A stretch of DNA of 60,109 bases from Methanosaeta sp. PtaB.Bin039 (GCA_002067795.1 MVQI01000073.1:1-60109); one strand, 5' to 3'. Counted from the first letter of the stretch, positions 16,505-26,329 are shown. A program made the numbers and translations. Notes: generated from the letters alone by a model not told the origin.

Positions 16505-17854
16505 TCATCCCTCCCTCTGCCCGGCAGATCCTTCTTCACTGCCTGCTTGAGCCAGCGCTTTGCCCCTCGATTGCATCATCCGCTGCCCGATCTTCTCGGC
16601 GGCTTCGGTTACAGGAGACCTCTCCCAGATGAGCCGAGCCTTGGGCTTTTTCATGACCGCCTCCACCTCTCTTATCTGTGCATCGATCAGCTTGAGCAGC
16701 TCAAGATCGCGCTTTGGGACCTCGATAGGCGGTAGGGGCACCTTCTCCATGGCCGGGGGAACAACCGTTGTCGAGAGGTCTGGCCTCCTCTTCTGCCCGG
16801 TAAGGATGGACGCGATCGCATCCCGCCACTCTGAGGCCCATGGCGTATCCAGGATGGGCGTATGTGAGACGCGGCTTCTGGAGACATCAATGCCTAAGCA
16901 GTGGCAGGCGTTTTTGCAGGCACCGCAGCGGATGCACTGCTCCTCGACCACGGCGATCCTGCCCTGGTCGTCGACATACCAACAGTCTGCAGGGCACACG
17001 TTGAAGCAGCCATGGCAGCCCAAAGGATCGCATTTGAGGAGATTGGTGCGGTCAAGCCTGATCTCCCCTTCAAATGGCCTCGTGACGTCCATCGCCTGAT
17101 AGGGGCAGACAAGGGCACAGCGGCCACAGCCGATGCATTTCTCATTATCGACGTCTATTGAGCCTTTAAGGTCCAGCTGGGCCTCAAGCGGCTCGCCTTC
17201 GACCCGGATTGCCTCCTCCGGACATATTCCGACGCACAGCCCACAATAGTCGCACAGCTCCTCATCCACCAGAAGCTGCTGGTAAGGCACAAGGTTCCTC
17301 GGATCAGGACGGTCCTGGTCCAATAGCATAAAGGCCGGGCAGAACCGGGCACATATGCCGCACAGATTGCACTTATCCTTGTCCACCTCGATCTTGCCAG
17401 ATATTCCCTCCCTAAGCTGCCCGAAGTCCTGTCTGGTATGGTCGAATTTGACTGTAATGGCATCCGTGGGACAGACCGGTTCGCATAGAGTGCAAGGCAG
17501 GCATCTATCGTTTGCAGTTGCCTTTCGCAGCAGGCGGGGGTAATTGGGGTCGTCCTTTATGTCCAGGTCGTTTGTGCGGAAGGAGAAGGCGTTTACCGGG
17601 CAGAAGTTGGCGCACATCCCGCAAAAAGCACATGCATCGAGGTCGATCAGCACAGGAGGTGCGTCGAGGCCAGTGGCTATCTCAATGAGGGGACCTTTTT
17701 GCAGAGCGCGCGTTGGGCACAGGTCCACGCAGATGCCGCAGCCTATGCATTTCTTATAATCGTAGTCAAGCACCTTGGTGGAGTCCTGGCTCTTCTGAAC
17801 GGACCGGATCCTGGTGCCTTCAGCTTCCATCTCCTTGTCCAGCGGCATGACCAT
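16505..17854 (-). CDS. Polyferredoxin with eight [4Fe-4S] motifs, Hdr-associated
   Basis: A 449-residue protein with eight cysteine clusters in sequence: CIGCGICVDLCP, CAFCGMCANFCP, CLPCTLCEPVCP, CNLCGICARFCP, CDYCGLCVGICP, CIGCGRCALVCP, GCHGCFNVCP and CIRCGACKNAC. The last 120 residues lack Cys and are basic. Start chosen at the ATG at 17854 (MVMPLDKEM), 4 nt after the hdrA stop, with AAGGAGG at the right distance. Its position between hdrA and hdrC is known from other Methanosarcinales hdr operons; it probably wires HdrA to an electron donor such as ferredoxin (inference). Cytosolic. Confidence 0.93.
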   Translation of the reverse strand: MVMPLDKEMEAEGTRIRSVQKSQDSTKVLDYDYKKCIGCGICVDLCPTRALQKGPLIEIATGLDAPPVLIDLDACAFCGMCANFCPVNAFSFRTNDLDIKDDPNYPRLLRKATANDRCLPCTLCEPVCPTDAITVKFDHTRQDFGQLREGISGKIEVDKDKCNLCGICARFCPAFMLLDQDRPDPRNLVPYQQLLVDEELCDYCGLCVGICPEEAIRVEGEPLEAQLDLKGSIDVDNEKCIGCGRCALVCPYQAMDVTRPFEGEIRLDRTNLLKCDPLGCHGCFNVCPADCWYVDDQGRIAVVEEQCIRCGACKNACHCLGIDVSRSRVSHTPILDTPWASEWRDAIASILTGQKRRPDLSTTVVPPAMEKVPLPPIEVPKRDLELLKLIDAQIREVEAVMKKPKARLIWERSPVTEAAEKIGQRMMQSRGKALAQAGSEEGSAGQREG

Positions 17855-17858
17855 AGAA

Positions 17859-20285
17859 TCAGGCCTCCTTCTGTTCCGCACCGTTCGGTGGCTTTTTGTT
17901 GGGATCTGCCTTATCGGTCAGGCCCGGCCGGATCGCCTGGTCAGCCGCCTGCATCAGCTCCGTTCCCACCGGCCCCAGGTCTTTGAGCTCCTCCACGAAC
18001 TCCTTTACCGTGCGGGCAAGTATGTCGCCTTCGCTTGCCGCACACCAGGCTATACGAACACGTCGGGGGTCCAGACCGGCCTTCTCGAGAACGCTTCTGA
18101 GAACCTGCACCCTCTGTAGAGCCTGGAGATTTCCTTTGACGTAGTGACACTCGCCGATCCGGCAGCCCATAACCAGTACGCCTTCGGCGCCCCGGCGCAG
18201 AGCTTCCAGGATGAAGCTCGGGTCAACACGTCCGGCGCACATGACCCTTATTATGCGAGCGTTCGTCGGGTACTGGATGCGTGAGGTGCCTGCCAGGTCT
18301 GCCCCTGCATAGCTGCACCAGTTGCAGAGGAAGGCCACTATGAAAGGGTACTCCCCCTTGACCGCTGTCGCCGCCTCCACCTGTGCCATGATCTGCTCGT
18401 CAGTGAAGAGCCGCATCTTAATGGCGTCTGTCGGGCATGCTGCAGCACATGTCCCGCAGCCCTTGCAGCGGGCCTCCTCCACCAGTGCCGTTCCCTTGAC
18501 GCTTATGGCCTTGCTGGGACATGTGTCCACGCAGAGCTTGCAGCCTATGCACCTATCCTGGTCGACGTATGCCACGGTTGGGTCCAGGTCAAGCTCTCCT
18601 TTGATCAAGAGCTGCATGGCCTTTGAGGCGGCAGCCGATCCCTGGGCTATTGATACCTGGATCTCCTTGGGTCCAGAAGCGCATCCTGCGATGAACACCC
18701 CGTCGATATGGGCTTCTACCGGCCTCATCTTGGGGTGGGCGATCTCAAAGAAGCGATCCGGCCGCCTGGCCAGCCCCAGCACATTTCCAATCACATCTGC
18801 CCCGGAATCTGGCTCAAGGCCAATTGACAGGACCACTATGTCGTACCTCTTGCGAACCGACCTGCCCAGGAACGTATCCTCGTAGTGCAGGTAGACGCCA
18901 TCCTCTCCCTGCTCAACGCTTGAGGCCCGGCCCCGAACAAACCTTATCCCCAGACGTTGTGCCCGCAGGTAGAACTCCTCATACCCCTCACCGCCAGCCC
19001 GCATATCGATATAATGTATGCTGATATCAGCATCCGGATACTTTTCCTTTATCAGCTGGGAGTTCTTGAGCGAGGCCATGCAGCAGATGCGTGAGCAATA
19101 GAGGTTGCCAACCGTCTGGTCGCGTGAGCCAACGCATTGCAGAAACGCTATCGACCTGGCCACCTCCCCAGTGGATGGCCGGACAACCTCTCCGCCGGTC
19201 GGGCCTGCAGCGTTTAGCATCCTCTCGACCTGCAGTGTGGTCAGCACGTCTCTCAGCCTGCCGAATCCGAACTCCTCCTTCCTCTTGGCATCGAAGGGCT
19301 GCCAGCCGGTTGCCACAACTATGGCGCCAGCGTCGAGACGGAACTCCTGATCCTGCTGGTCATACCTGATGGCATCTGCAGGGCACGCCTCCTCGCATCG
19401 ACCGCATCCTATGCATGCGTTCTCATCTATGCAGGCCACCAGCGGCACTGACTGTGGTATCGCCATATAGATGGCCTTGCGCTTGCCGATGGAGAAGTCG
19501 TACTCATTTGGCATCTCCACAGGGCACACCCCGGCGCACTCCCCGATGCAGCCTTTGCAGGCCGACTCATCCACGTACCTGGCCTTCCTCACTCCGGAGA
19601 CCGTGAATCGGCCGACCGAGCCATCGATGCTGAGGATCTCCGAGTATGTCATGATGTTTATGAGAGGGTGAGCCAAGGCCTCCGCCATCTTTGGGGCAAG
19701 TACGCAGATCGAGCAGTCGTTGGTCGGAAAGACGTCGGTCAGAAGCGCCATATAGCCTCCTATGGTCGGCTTGCGCTCCAGCAGATAGACCCGCAGGCCG
19801 GCGTTTGCCAGGTCCAGGGCAGCTGATATGCCTGCCACCCCGCCGCCTACGACCAGCACGTCCCTGCTGACCGGCATGGTCTCGCTCTCAAGCGGCTGAA
19901 GCAGGCTGGCCTTGGCCACTGCCATGGCGATCAGGTCCTTCGCCTTTTGGGTGGCCAAAGCAGGCTCCTCCATATGCACCCAAGAGCACTGCTCCCTGAT
20001 GTTCGCCATCTCAAGCATGTACTGGTTGAGCCCGGCCTCGCTTATCGTTCGGCGAAATGTGGGCTCGTGCAGCCTTGGCGAGCAGGCTGAGACAACCACC
20101 GCCTCAACTCCCAGCTCCTTGATGTCGTTCTTGATCGCGTCCTGACCGGCATCGGAGCAGGTGAACTGCAGGTCCCTGGCCACGACCACTCCTGGCAGGC
20201 TCTCCGCAAATCTCCGAAGCTCTTCCACGTCCAGGACGCTGGCTATGTTGAGCCCGCAGTGACAGACATAAACACCGATGCGCAT
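17859..20285 (-). CDS. hdrA: Heterodisulfide reductase subunit A fused to an MvhD domain
   Basis: An 808-residue flavin/iron-sulfur subunit, the site of electron bifurcation in HdrABC complexes. Order: CHCG (8-11) and CSPRLHE (68-74) in the N-terminal domain; FAD dinucleotide fold with VVGGGVAGISAALDLA (145-160); CSIC (191-194); [4Fe-4S] motifs at about 243-254 and 291-302; a second flavin-fold part to about 550; two more [4Fe-4S] motifs at 579-590 and 607-617; then an FrhD/MvhD domain (about 648-765) with CNWC, MCAGR and GCRIGECHY. Stand-alone HdrA is about 650 residues, so the extra 150 are the fused MvhD, which normally links HdrA to hydrogenase or another donor. No hydrogenase, formate or F420 dehydrogenase gene is nearby. 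First gene of the operon. Confidence 0.96.
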   Translation of the reverse strand: MRIGVYVCHCGLNIASVLDVEELRRFAESLPGVVVARDLQFTCSDAGQDAIKNDIKELGVEAVVVSACSPRLHEPTFRRTISEAGLNQYMLEMANIREQCSWVHMEEPALATQKAKDLIAMAVAKASLLQPLESETMPVSRDVLVVGGGVAGISAALDLANAGLRVYLLERKPTIGGYMALLTDVFPTNDCSICVLAPKMAEALAHPLINIMTYSEILSIDGSVGRFTVSGVRKARYVDESACKGCIGECAGVCPVEMPNEYDFSIGKRKAIYMAIPQSVPLVACIDENACIGCGRCEEACPADAIRYDQQDQEFRLDAGAIVVATGWQPFDAKRKEEFGFGRLRDVLTTLQVERMLNAAGPTGGEVVRPSTGEVARSIAFLQCVGSRDQTVGNLYCSRICCMASLKNSQLIKEKYPDADISIHYIDMRAGGEGYEEFYLRAQRLGIRFVRGRASSVEQGEDGVYLHYEDTFLGRSVRKRYDIVVLSIGLEPDSGADVIGNVLGLARRPDRFFEIAHPKMRPVEAHIDGVFIAGCASGPKEIQVSIAQGSAAASKAMQLLIKGELDLDPTVAYVDQDRCIGCKLCVDTCPSKAISVKGTALVEEARCKGCGTCAAACPTDAIKMRLFTDEQIMAQVEAATAVKGEYPFIVAFLCNWCSYAGADLAGTSRIQYPTNARIIRVMCAGRVDPSFILEALRRGAEGVLVMGCRIGECHYVKGNLQALQRVQVLRSVLEKAGLDPRRVRIAWCAASEGDILARTVKEFVEELKDLGPVGTELMQAADQAIRPGLTDKADPNKKPPNGAEQKEA

Positions 20286-20481
20286 TGGGGAGACTCCAGA
20301 AGATCCCTTTACCTAGCCTGACTTAAACCTATGGAGGGATCGATAATGTGCGGGCAACGAATCATCGCATCTCGTGTAATGCATCTTTTCGGATGGACTG
20401 ACCTTTTTTTAGCAGAAAGATCTTCGCTGTCCCAATACCAGGCATTCCGAAGCGTTGAATATGGATGAGGGAGGCAAAGGT

Positions 20482-21072
20482 ATGCATCATGCTGGTTTTA
20501 GCGCAATCGTCAGCAGTCATCCACACCCGGAGGCCAAGGAGGGCATGACCGGACGGTTCTGCATCCACAAAGGCGATATAACGCAGTTGCGGACGGATGC
20601 GATAGTAAATGCAGCCAACTCGTCTCTGCTGGGTGGAGGCGGAGTCGACGGCGCAATTCACGCTGCTGCAGGCCCCGGATTGATGGAGGAGTGCCGCTGC
20701 ATCGGCGGCTGCCCAACAGGCCAGGCCCGCCTGACCAGAGGCTACCTCCTGCCTGCCAACTATGTGATTCACACAGTTGGGCCGGTGTGGCGCGGCGGAT
20801 CAGATGGCGAGGACGATCTCTTGGCAAGGAGCTACCAGAGCTGTCTGGCTCTTGCCATGGAGCACGGGATCAAGAGCATCGCCTTTCCGGCCATCAGCAG
20901 CGGTGCTTTTGGGTTTCCCAGGGAGCGGGCGGCCGAGATTGCCGTCCGGGAGATTGGATCTGGTCTTCGCTTCCTGGAGCTGGCAGTAGCCGTCTGCCAC
21001 GACGCCGATCAACTCCGCATATACCGCGGGGAAGCGGCAAAGCAGGGCCTGGAATGGGAGCGGTTCTTATAA
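20482..21072 (+). CDS. Macrodomain protein (ADP-ribosyl hydrolase type)
   Basis: A 196-residue macrodomain (PF01661). Key motifs: [30 protein letters not shown], the ADP-ribose-binding Asn and the GGGGVDGAI phosphate loop of the MacroD class, then [10 protein letters not shown]. Family members remove ADP-ribose from proteins or hydrolyse O-acetyl-ADP-ribose. The start at 20482 is chosen because GGGAGG lies 7 nt upstream; in-frame alternatives are 20455 (TTG) and 20461, and the conserved domain begins at 20545. A T6 run at 21082 may end the transcript. Substrate in this organism is unknown. Confidence 0.9.
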   Translation: MHHAGFSAIVSSHPHPEAKEGMTGRFCIHKGDITQLRTDAIVNAANSSLLGGGGVDGAIHAAAGPGLMEECRCIGGCPTGQARLTRGYLLPANYVIHTVGPVWRGGSDGEDDLLARSYQSCLALAMEHGIKSIAFPAISSGAFGFPRERAAEIAVREIGSGLRFLELAVAVCHDADQLRIYRGEAAKQGLEWERFL

Positions 21073-21081
21073 AGCGGCACC

Positions 21082-21087
21082 TTTTTT
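21082..21087 (+). terminator. Oligo-T terminator after the macrodomain gene
   Basis: Six T residues 10 nt after the stop codon. Confidence 0.4.
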
Positions 21088-21194
21088 CGTCCAGGGAGGC
21101 CTGGGGGAAAAAGGCGGGCACCGGATCTGCGCTCGAACTTCCTGGTTTTCGGCAGCAAGATCTCGCCAGGTACGTAAGATATACGGCCCATTGT

Positions 21195-22106
21195 TCAAGG
21201 CTCCAGCCTGAGCTGACCCTGGCCGTAAAGCTCCTGGGCGACAGAATCCAGCGTTGAGCCCCTGACCTCCCCACCCTGGTCCAGGAGGCAGGCTATTCTC
21301 TTTTCTGCATACATCCTTTTCAAGGTCGCCATGTGGTCTGCCTGAGAATCCCTCTTGCGCCTGCAGAACTGGCACTGGCAGTCGCCACCCAGGACGTGGT
21401 TGATTATCATCGAGTCCACAGTCACACCGTGAGACTCCACGGTCTCAATCAGACGCACGGTCTCCATGACAGCCGCTTTTTCGGGTATTGTGACCACGGT
21501 CAGCGAGGCTGTGCTCTTGTCCAACAGCGCGTTTCGCATAGTCTCCGCCTTGATCCGCAGCCTCCTGGCCTCTGAGACGATCGAATCGCCAAAGCCCGGC
21601 TCCAGCATGTTCAGCAGGCCCATCCATTTGTTCTTTATGCCGAGCATCCGGCTGACAAGGCCGGTTGTCACTGCCGGCAGCTGCAGCAGCGGAAGGACCA
21701 TGGCGGTGGGTGCAGAGTCTATCACCACAACCTCGTACATGCCTTCCATATACACATCGTATAGCCTGTCCATGAATACCATCTCTGCCACACCTGGAAA
21801 CTGGGCCATGTCCTGGGGCCTGACCTCAACCTCAAAGAGGCTGAATAAGGCGTTGAACATGTGGCGGTATCTGGAGAAGAAGATCCTGGCCTCCTTCTCC
21901 ACAGAAGGCTCGTAGGCGCTGAGGTGCTGGCCTATCATGGCGGGGCTGTCCCCAAGCTCCGACTCCAGTATGTCTGAGAGGGAGTGAGCCGGGTCCATCG
22001 AAAAGACCAGGGTCTCTTTCCCCTGTCCGGCTGACCAGAGAGCAGTGGAGGCAGAGCAGACCGACTTTCCGACCCCGCCCTTTCCTGCCACATAGATGAG
22101 TCGCAT
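21195..22106 (-). CDS. ArsA/Get3-type ATPase
   Basis: A 303-residue P-loop ATPase. The start at 22106 gives MRLIYVAGKGGVGKS, the deviant Walker A of the SIMIBI class at the very N-terminus; the longer open frame upstream lacks conserved features. FSMDPAHSLSD (switch I), VVIDSAPTAM (switch II) and the CQCQFC cysteines are visible. The CxxC-type cysteines are those that bind zinc in Get3 dimers. Archaeal members are thought to deliver tail-anchored membrane proteins; arsenite efflux is less likely since no arsB-like gene is present. A TATA-like GGTTAAATC about 25 nt upstream suggests a leaderless transcript. Divergent from the MAT gene. Confidence 0.92.
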   Translation of the reverse strand: MRLIYVAGKGGVGKSVCSASTALWSAGQGKETLVFSMDPAHSLSDILESELGDSPAMIGQHLSAYEPSVEKEARIFFSRYRHMFNALFSLFEVEVRPQDMAQFPGVAEMVFMDRLYDVYMEGMYEVVVIDSAPTAMVLPLLQLPAVTTGLVSRMLGIKNKWMGLLNMLEPGFGDSIVSEARRLRIKAETMRNALLDKSTASLTVVTIPEKAAVMETVRLIETVESHGVTVDSMIINHVLGGDCQCQFCRRKRDSQADHMATLKRMYAEKRIACLLDQGGEVRGSTLDSVAQELYGQGQLRLEP

Positions 22107-22279
22107 GGCCGATTCATCGGATCGAGACGATTTAACCTTATCCGGCTGCCGATCATCTCTCAAACGACAAGGTTGAGAACGGGATCCCCCTCGCGGGATA
22201 AAAAACAGCCCATCGAGATGCAAAGGATTAATAAGCAGCCTGGAAGAGGTGGCGGCCAGGATACCATTGAGGAAGGGCC

Positions 22280-23479
22280 ATGAGCAGAAACATCAAGGTC
22301 GAGGAGCTGACCCAAAGACCGATTGAGAGTCAGGATATCGAGGTTGTGGAGCGCAAGGGCATAGGCCATCCGGACAGCGTGGCCGACGGCCTGGCTGAGG
22401 AGATCTCCCGCACCCTCTGCCAGGAGTACCTGAGCCGCTTCGGCCGGGTCCTTCACCATAATACCGACAAGATCCAGATCGTTGCCGGGCGGTCGCGGCC
22501 GTCCTTTGGTGGTGGCGAGGTGATCCAGCCTCAGTACATACTTCTGACCGGTCGGGCAACCCGCATATGCCAGGACAGGGAGATCCCGGTTGACACCATG
22601 GCCATCCGAACCGCCAGAAAGCATCTCAAGAAAGCCCTAACAAACCTGGACCTCGATACCCATGTTATCCTCGACTGCAAGATCGGCATGGGGTCGTCTG
22701 ACCTGTGCGATATCTTCGACCGGGACGATGTGGCAATTCCAAGCGCCAATGACACGTCCTTCGGTGTTGGGTATGCCCCGCTATCCGAGACCGAGCAGAT
22801 CGTGTACCGTACCGAGCAGTCCCTTCTCGAGCTGCGCTCACGCTTTCCGTCCATAGGCGAAGACATTAAGGTGATGGGGCTGCGGGACGGCCAGGTCATC
22901 AACCTGACCGTTGCATGCGCCATGGTGGATCGCTATGTCGACGACCTGGATCATTATGTCCAGATCAAGCGGGATATCGTGAAGGAGCTCGCCTCCAGGG
23001 CCCGGGCCATGACCAAAAGAGAGGTCAATATCCAGATGAATGTCGGAGACGACGTGAAGAGCGGATCAGTCTATCTGACCGTTACCGGGACCAGCGCCGA
23101 GATGGGTGACGACGGAGCGGTTGGCAGGGGCAACAGGGCCAACGGACTTATCACGCCCAGCAGGCCGATGAGCCTGGAGGCAACATCTGGCAAGAATCCC
23201 ATCAACCACGTGGGCAAGATCTATAACCTGCTCGCAAACCTGATGGCAGCCCAGATAGCCCGTGATGTGGAGGGGATCGAGGAGGTTTACATCAAGCTCC
23301 TCTCCCAGATCGGCAAGCCAGTTGACCAGCCCCACGTGGCCTCGGTGCAGGTGGTCTTGAAGGACGGCTACCGGCTGTCCGCAGTGCAGAGGCAGGCCCA
23401 GGAGCTGGCAGACATGTGGCTGGCAGATATACCAAAGGTCCAGCAGATGATCTTCCGCGGGGAGCTGCCCACATTCTGA
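22280..23479 (+). CDS. mat: Archaeal S-adenosylmethionine synthetase
   Basis: A 399-residue archaeal-class methionine adenosyltransferase (PF01941), which makes S-adenosylmethionine from methionine and ATP in the cytosol. Visible signatures are [15 protein letters not shown] near the N-terminus, [13 protein letters not shown], and [23 protein letters not shown]. Length (about 400) is normal and the sequence is clearly of the archaeal and not the bacterial MetK class. GAGGAAGG lies a few bases before the ATG. It is monocistronic; a hairpin follows at 23518-23541. Confidence 0.97.
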   Translation: MSRNIKVEELTQRPIESQDIEVVERKGIGHPDSVADGLAEEISRTLCQEYLSRFGRVLHHNTDKIQIVAGRSRPSFGGGEVIQPQYILLTGRATRICQDREIPVDTMAIRTARKHLKKALTNLDLDTHVILDCKIGMGSSDLCDIFDRDDVAIPSANDTSFGVGYAPLSETEQIVYRTEQSLLELRSRFPSIGEDIKVMGLRDGQVINLTVACAMVDRYVDDLDHYVQIKRDIVKELASRARAMTKREVNIQMNVGDDVKSGSVYLTVTGTSAEMGDDGAVGRGNRANGLITPSRPMSLEATSGKNPINHVGKIYNLLANLMAAQIARDVEGIEEVYIKLLSQIGKPVDQPHVASVQVVLKDGYRLSAVQRQAQELADMWLADIPKVQQMIFRGELPTF

Positions 23480-23517
23480 AAGATCTGACGGAGCGTGCCC
23501 TGTCTTCATAATGGTCC

Positions 23518-23541
23518 GGGTGGGCAGCGAGGTCCCCACCC
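23518..23541. terminator. Possible bidirectional terminator hairpin
   Basis: GGGTGGG and CCCACCC (7-bp stem, 10-nt loop) lie between the convergent MAT and rfcL genes. There is no adjacent T run, so termination is uncertain. Confidence 0.3.
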
Positions 23542-23687
23542 GCCGATTCTATCAGGAGCAGTCAGTCTGGCATAGTTGCGCAGCTGGGCGTGCCAGGATA
23601 GCCGCCAGATGCCACCAACAATGGATGGCGGGCCAGCCCAAGGATGGTCTTAGTCGCCTCGTTGGCTTTTGCACTCGGAAGGGCTTC

Positions 23688-25232
23688 TCAAAACTCGAAG
23701 AGGGACTTTTGCTGCTTCTGATCCTGCTGCTGGCCCTCTCTGGCCTTCTCGCTCTCTGCCTTTGGAGGCCGACCCCTCCTCTTTCGGACAGGCTGCGCAG
23801 GCTTCTCCGCTCGCTGGCAGTCTGCTCCTTTATCCGCATCGTCGGGTGCAGATGTATCTGCCTTTGGATCATCCGTCCCTTTGGCCTCGCCCGATGCTCC
23901 ATCTTCCTGATCAGGAGGACTTTTGACTGCTTCTCCCAACCCTTTCCGAATCTCCAGCAGCCGCTCAGACTCCTTTAGCAGCTCAGCCTCTTCAAATATG
24001 GATTGGACCTTCCTGGTGGTTGGGCTGCTCTCGATCAACAGGGCGATCTCCTCGGCGTTGAGATCCAGCAGGGCTGCCACCCGGGGCCCCATCCCCTTAT
24101 CCCGAAGCAGCCTGGAAATGAACTCCGAAAGCTCCGTTCTGGCGTAGCCAACGCCCACATGACAGTGCCTGCCGATCTTCTTGGCAGCCGAATCACGAAC
24201 GTTTCTCGCCTTTCTTGTCTGTCCCAGCCGCCTCCAGAGGCTGGGCGGCTTGAAGGCCACGTAGCCGCCCTTTCTCCCGGATTTTGCTGCCGAGATCCCG
24301 CCAGTCATGAAGAAGCTGGCGTAGCGCCACATCCCGTAGTTCTGGCGAATCCTCACCCTTCCAAGGAATATGTCGGCACGTGAGAGGCTCTCAAAGCCCC
24401 GGTAAAGGTCAGGCCCCTTGTAAACGGCAGGCAGGTTCTCGTCGATCCAGTGCACCAGATCCTCCGGGCTCTCGTCCAGATCGTAGCTTGACTTAAGGGC
24501 GGAGGTGGCGGATGATCCTCTGAATATCCCATCCAAGACCCTGAAGATGGATGCCTTCACATCCCTTTCGCCTGTTGCCACGTCCTCCACAGTCAGCCTT
24601 GAGAGCCCTTCGGCTGCAGCCTGAAGGTCGTTTATGGCTGAGCGTAGGTCGCCTCCTGCAGACTCCGAGATGCTCATGAGGGCTTCTGGCTGGCATTCCA
24701 GGTTTTCAGCCCGACATATCTCTCTCAGGGCCAAAGCCACTGTGGTTGCCCGAATCGACCTGAACTGTATGGCAAGGCAGGCATCTCGCAGGGGCTTCTC
24801 CATTGCGTAATACTCGTTTGCTATGAGCAGAATGGGCTGGGCGGTCTCCCTGACAAGCCTCAGGATAGCAGCGGCACCTCCCCTATCGTAAGTACCGTGG
24901 AGGTTGTCTGCCTCATCGATGACTATCAGCCGGCGGCGGCCTGAGAACGTCTTAGCCTGTGAGGCAGGGCCGACAACCGCGCCGATGGCCGTGGCAGTTC
25001 GCTGGTCTGAGGCGTTCATCTCGATCGCATCCCAGTCCATCTCCTGGGCAAGGGCAAGGGCGGCCGACGTCTTGCCGACGCCTGCCGGGCCGTAAAGGAT
25101 AGCTGCCCGCTGCTCTGGAGATCCGGATTGCCAGGCCGCTGCCCAGGAGCGCAGCAATGAGATCGCCTTGTCGTTTCCCAATATGTCGTCAAGGCGGGAC
25201 GGCCGGTATTTCTCTACCCATCTGGACTGCAT
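23688..25232 (-). CDS. rfcL: Replication factor C large subunit
   Basis: A 514-residue clamp-loader subunit that, with RfcS, loads PCNA onto primed DNA. N-terminal WVEKYRPSRLDDILGN is the RFC box; Walker A is LYGPAGVGKTSAA, Walker B VIDEADNL; SESAGGDLRSAINDLQ is the sensor-2 helix region. The C-terminal 110 residues are charged and low-complexity (PKADTSAPDDADKG) and end in QKSLFEF, a PIP-box-like PCNA-binding tail. The ATG at 25232 has GGAGGG upstream; a GTG immediately precedes it. Length is within the archaeal range. Confidence 0.96.
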   Translation of the reverse strand: MQSRWVEKYRPSRLDDILGNDKAISLLRSWAAAWQSGSPEQRAAILYGPAGVGKTSAALALAQEMDWDAIEMNASDQRTATAIGAVVGPASQAKTFSGRRRLIVIDEADNLHGTYDRGGAAAILRLVRETAQPILLIANEYYAMEKPLRDACLAIQFRSIRATTVALALREICRAENLECQPEALMSISESAGGDLRSAINDLQAAAEGLSRLTVEDVATGERDVKASIFRVLDGIFRGSSATSALKSSYDLDESPEDLVHWIDENLPAVYKGPDLYRGFESLSRADIFLGRVRIRQNYGMWRYASFFMTGGISAAKSGRKGGYVAFKPPSLWRRLGQTRKARNVRDSAAKKIGRHCHVGVGYARTELSEFISRLLRDKGMGPRVAALLDLNAEEIALLIESSPTTRKVQSIFEEAELLKESERLLEIRKGLGEAVKSPPDQEDGASGEAKGTDDPKADTSAPDDADKGADCQRAEKPAQPVRKRRGRPPKAESEKAREGQQQDQKQQKSLFEF

Positions 25233-25316
25233 CACGACCCTCCTGCATGCATCTGCCCAGAAAAAGCTCTGAGGATGATGAAATCTCTCACCTTGCAGTC
25301 CACCTGCAGCCGGGCG

Positions 25317-25742
25317 TTACCATGCCCCTTCTCTTCCGCTGATCTCCTGGACCGGGATCTCCCAGATCACCATGGGGATCTTTGCCAGCATCTCCCTCGA
25401 CGGCACCTGTCCCCCATGGCCTCCCATGCCCCGCTCGGAGAATATCCGAAACATCCTATCCTTGGACTCTGAGCTATCCGAAAGTTTCGCCTGGCCGGTC
25501 ACAATCACCGATCGCCACTGCTGGCCGCAGAGCTCGTCCACCTCGAAACAAATATTGGGGTTGGACATTGCCATCTGCACCTTCCTGCCACCCGGGCCTG
25601 AGTGCAGGAATATACATCCGTCGGCGAAGACATACGACATGGGAACGACATAGGGGTGGTCGCCGCAGAGTCCAAGGCGGCCGTACCGACCGCGGGAAAG
25701 CAGAGACTCGCACTCCTCTCTTGAAAGGCCTATGGGTTTCAT
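25317..25742 (-). CDS. Pyridoxamine 5'-phosphate oxidase-like flavin protein
   Basis: A 141-residue split-barrel protein. LLSRGRYGRLGLCGDHPYVVPM, then IFLHSGPGGRKVQMA, then NPNICFEVDE match the PNPOx-like/FMN-binding family often called 5-nitroimidazole antibiotic resistance or NimA-like. It probably binds FMN or F420 and acts on small molecules; the substrate is unknown. The ATG at 25742 is preferred: a TATA-like TTTATC lies about 25-30 nt upstream, implying a nearly leaderless mRNA, and the 23 residues upstream in frame are not conserved-looking. Confidence 0.88.
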   Translation of the reverse strand: MKPIGLSREECESLLSRGRYGRLGLCGDHPYVVPMSYVFADGCIFLHSGPGGRKVQMAMSNPNICFEVDELCGQQWRSVIVTGQAKLSDSSESKDRMFRIFSERGMGGHGGQVPSREMLAKIPMVIWEIPVQEISGREGAW

Positions 25743-25857
25743 GCTACTTGGTTTGCCGCTGGCAGCGATAAATTTGTTGGCCCGATTTCGGCTCTTCGAA
25801 ACCTGGCTCAAGAAAAATGACCTTGACTGCCAAAATCCACAGCTGCGCTTTGAGCTA

Positions 25858-26106
25858 TCAGTCGATGAGTCCCTTTGGCACGTCTATGCTCGCGATGGAG
25901 TGCTTGAACAGCAGGTATGTCCTGGGCCCTGCATCAAGGACGACTTCGTAGGCGTTGAACGATACCAGCTTTCCAGCCAGCGGCCTGCCGTCGTTCATCC
26001 TGATCATCACCTGCTGGCCCTTCAGCTTGGGCAGGAATTGGGGCATTCTGGGCTTTTGGGCCTCGGAATCTTCAGAAAATCCATTATCGCCTTTTTCTTC
26101 TGTCAT
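25858..26106 (-). CDS. Hfq-like Sm-fold RNA-binding protein
   Basis: An 82-residue protein whose last 55 residues fit the Sm/Hfq fold. LKGQQVMIRMNDGRPLAGKLVSF corresponds to strands 1-3 (Sm1), and TYLLFKHSIASIDVP strongly resembles the bacterial Hfq Sm2 motif (YKHAIS). The acidic N-terminal 25 residues are a likely disordered arm. Hfq forms hexamers that bind U-rich RNA; M. jannaschii has a related protein. Start at 26106 (MTEEKG) chosen because the TATA box at 26139-26146 predicts a transcript beginning near 26116, downstream of the alternative ATG at 26121. Monocistronic. Confidence 0.85.
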   Translation of the reverse strand: MTEEKGDNGFSEDSEAQKPRMPQFLPKLKGQQVMIRMNDGRPLAGKLVSFNAYEVVLDAGPRTYLLFKHSIASIDVPKGLID

Positions 26107-26138
26107 AGCTCCCTCTATCATGAGTAGGTGCGCTGCTT

Positions 26139-26146
26139 TTATAAAT
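26139..26146 (-). promoter_or_regulatory. TATA box for the Hfq-like gene
   Basis: GATTTATAAAAG on the minus strand is a near-consensus archaeal TATA box, about 35 nt before the ATG at 26106. Confidence 0.65.
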
Positions 26147-26329
26147 CCTACTGTGGGCAATTTGCCAGCAAGCCCAGGCATGACAGGTCACAAATCTCCC
26201 CAGCAAGTGGTCTATTCCCAGTTGCCGATGGACCTTTTCCGTTCCATTGCCCGAAAATCACGGCTCTCCGGGTCATCAATCAAGTACGCGGCAAAAATCC
26301 CCATTCGATAGAGCAGCTGCCGCAAGGGC

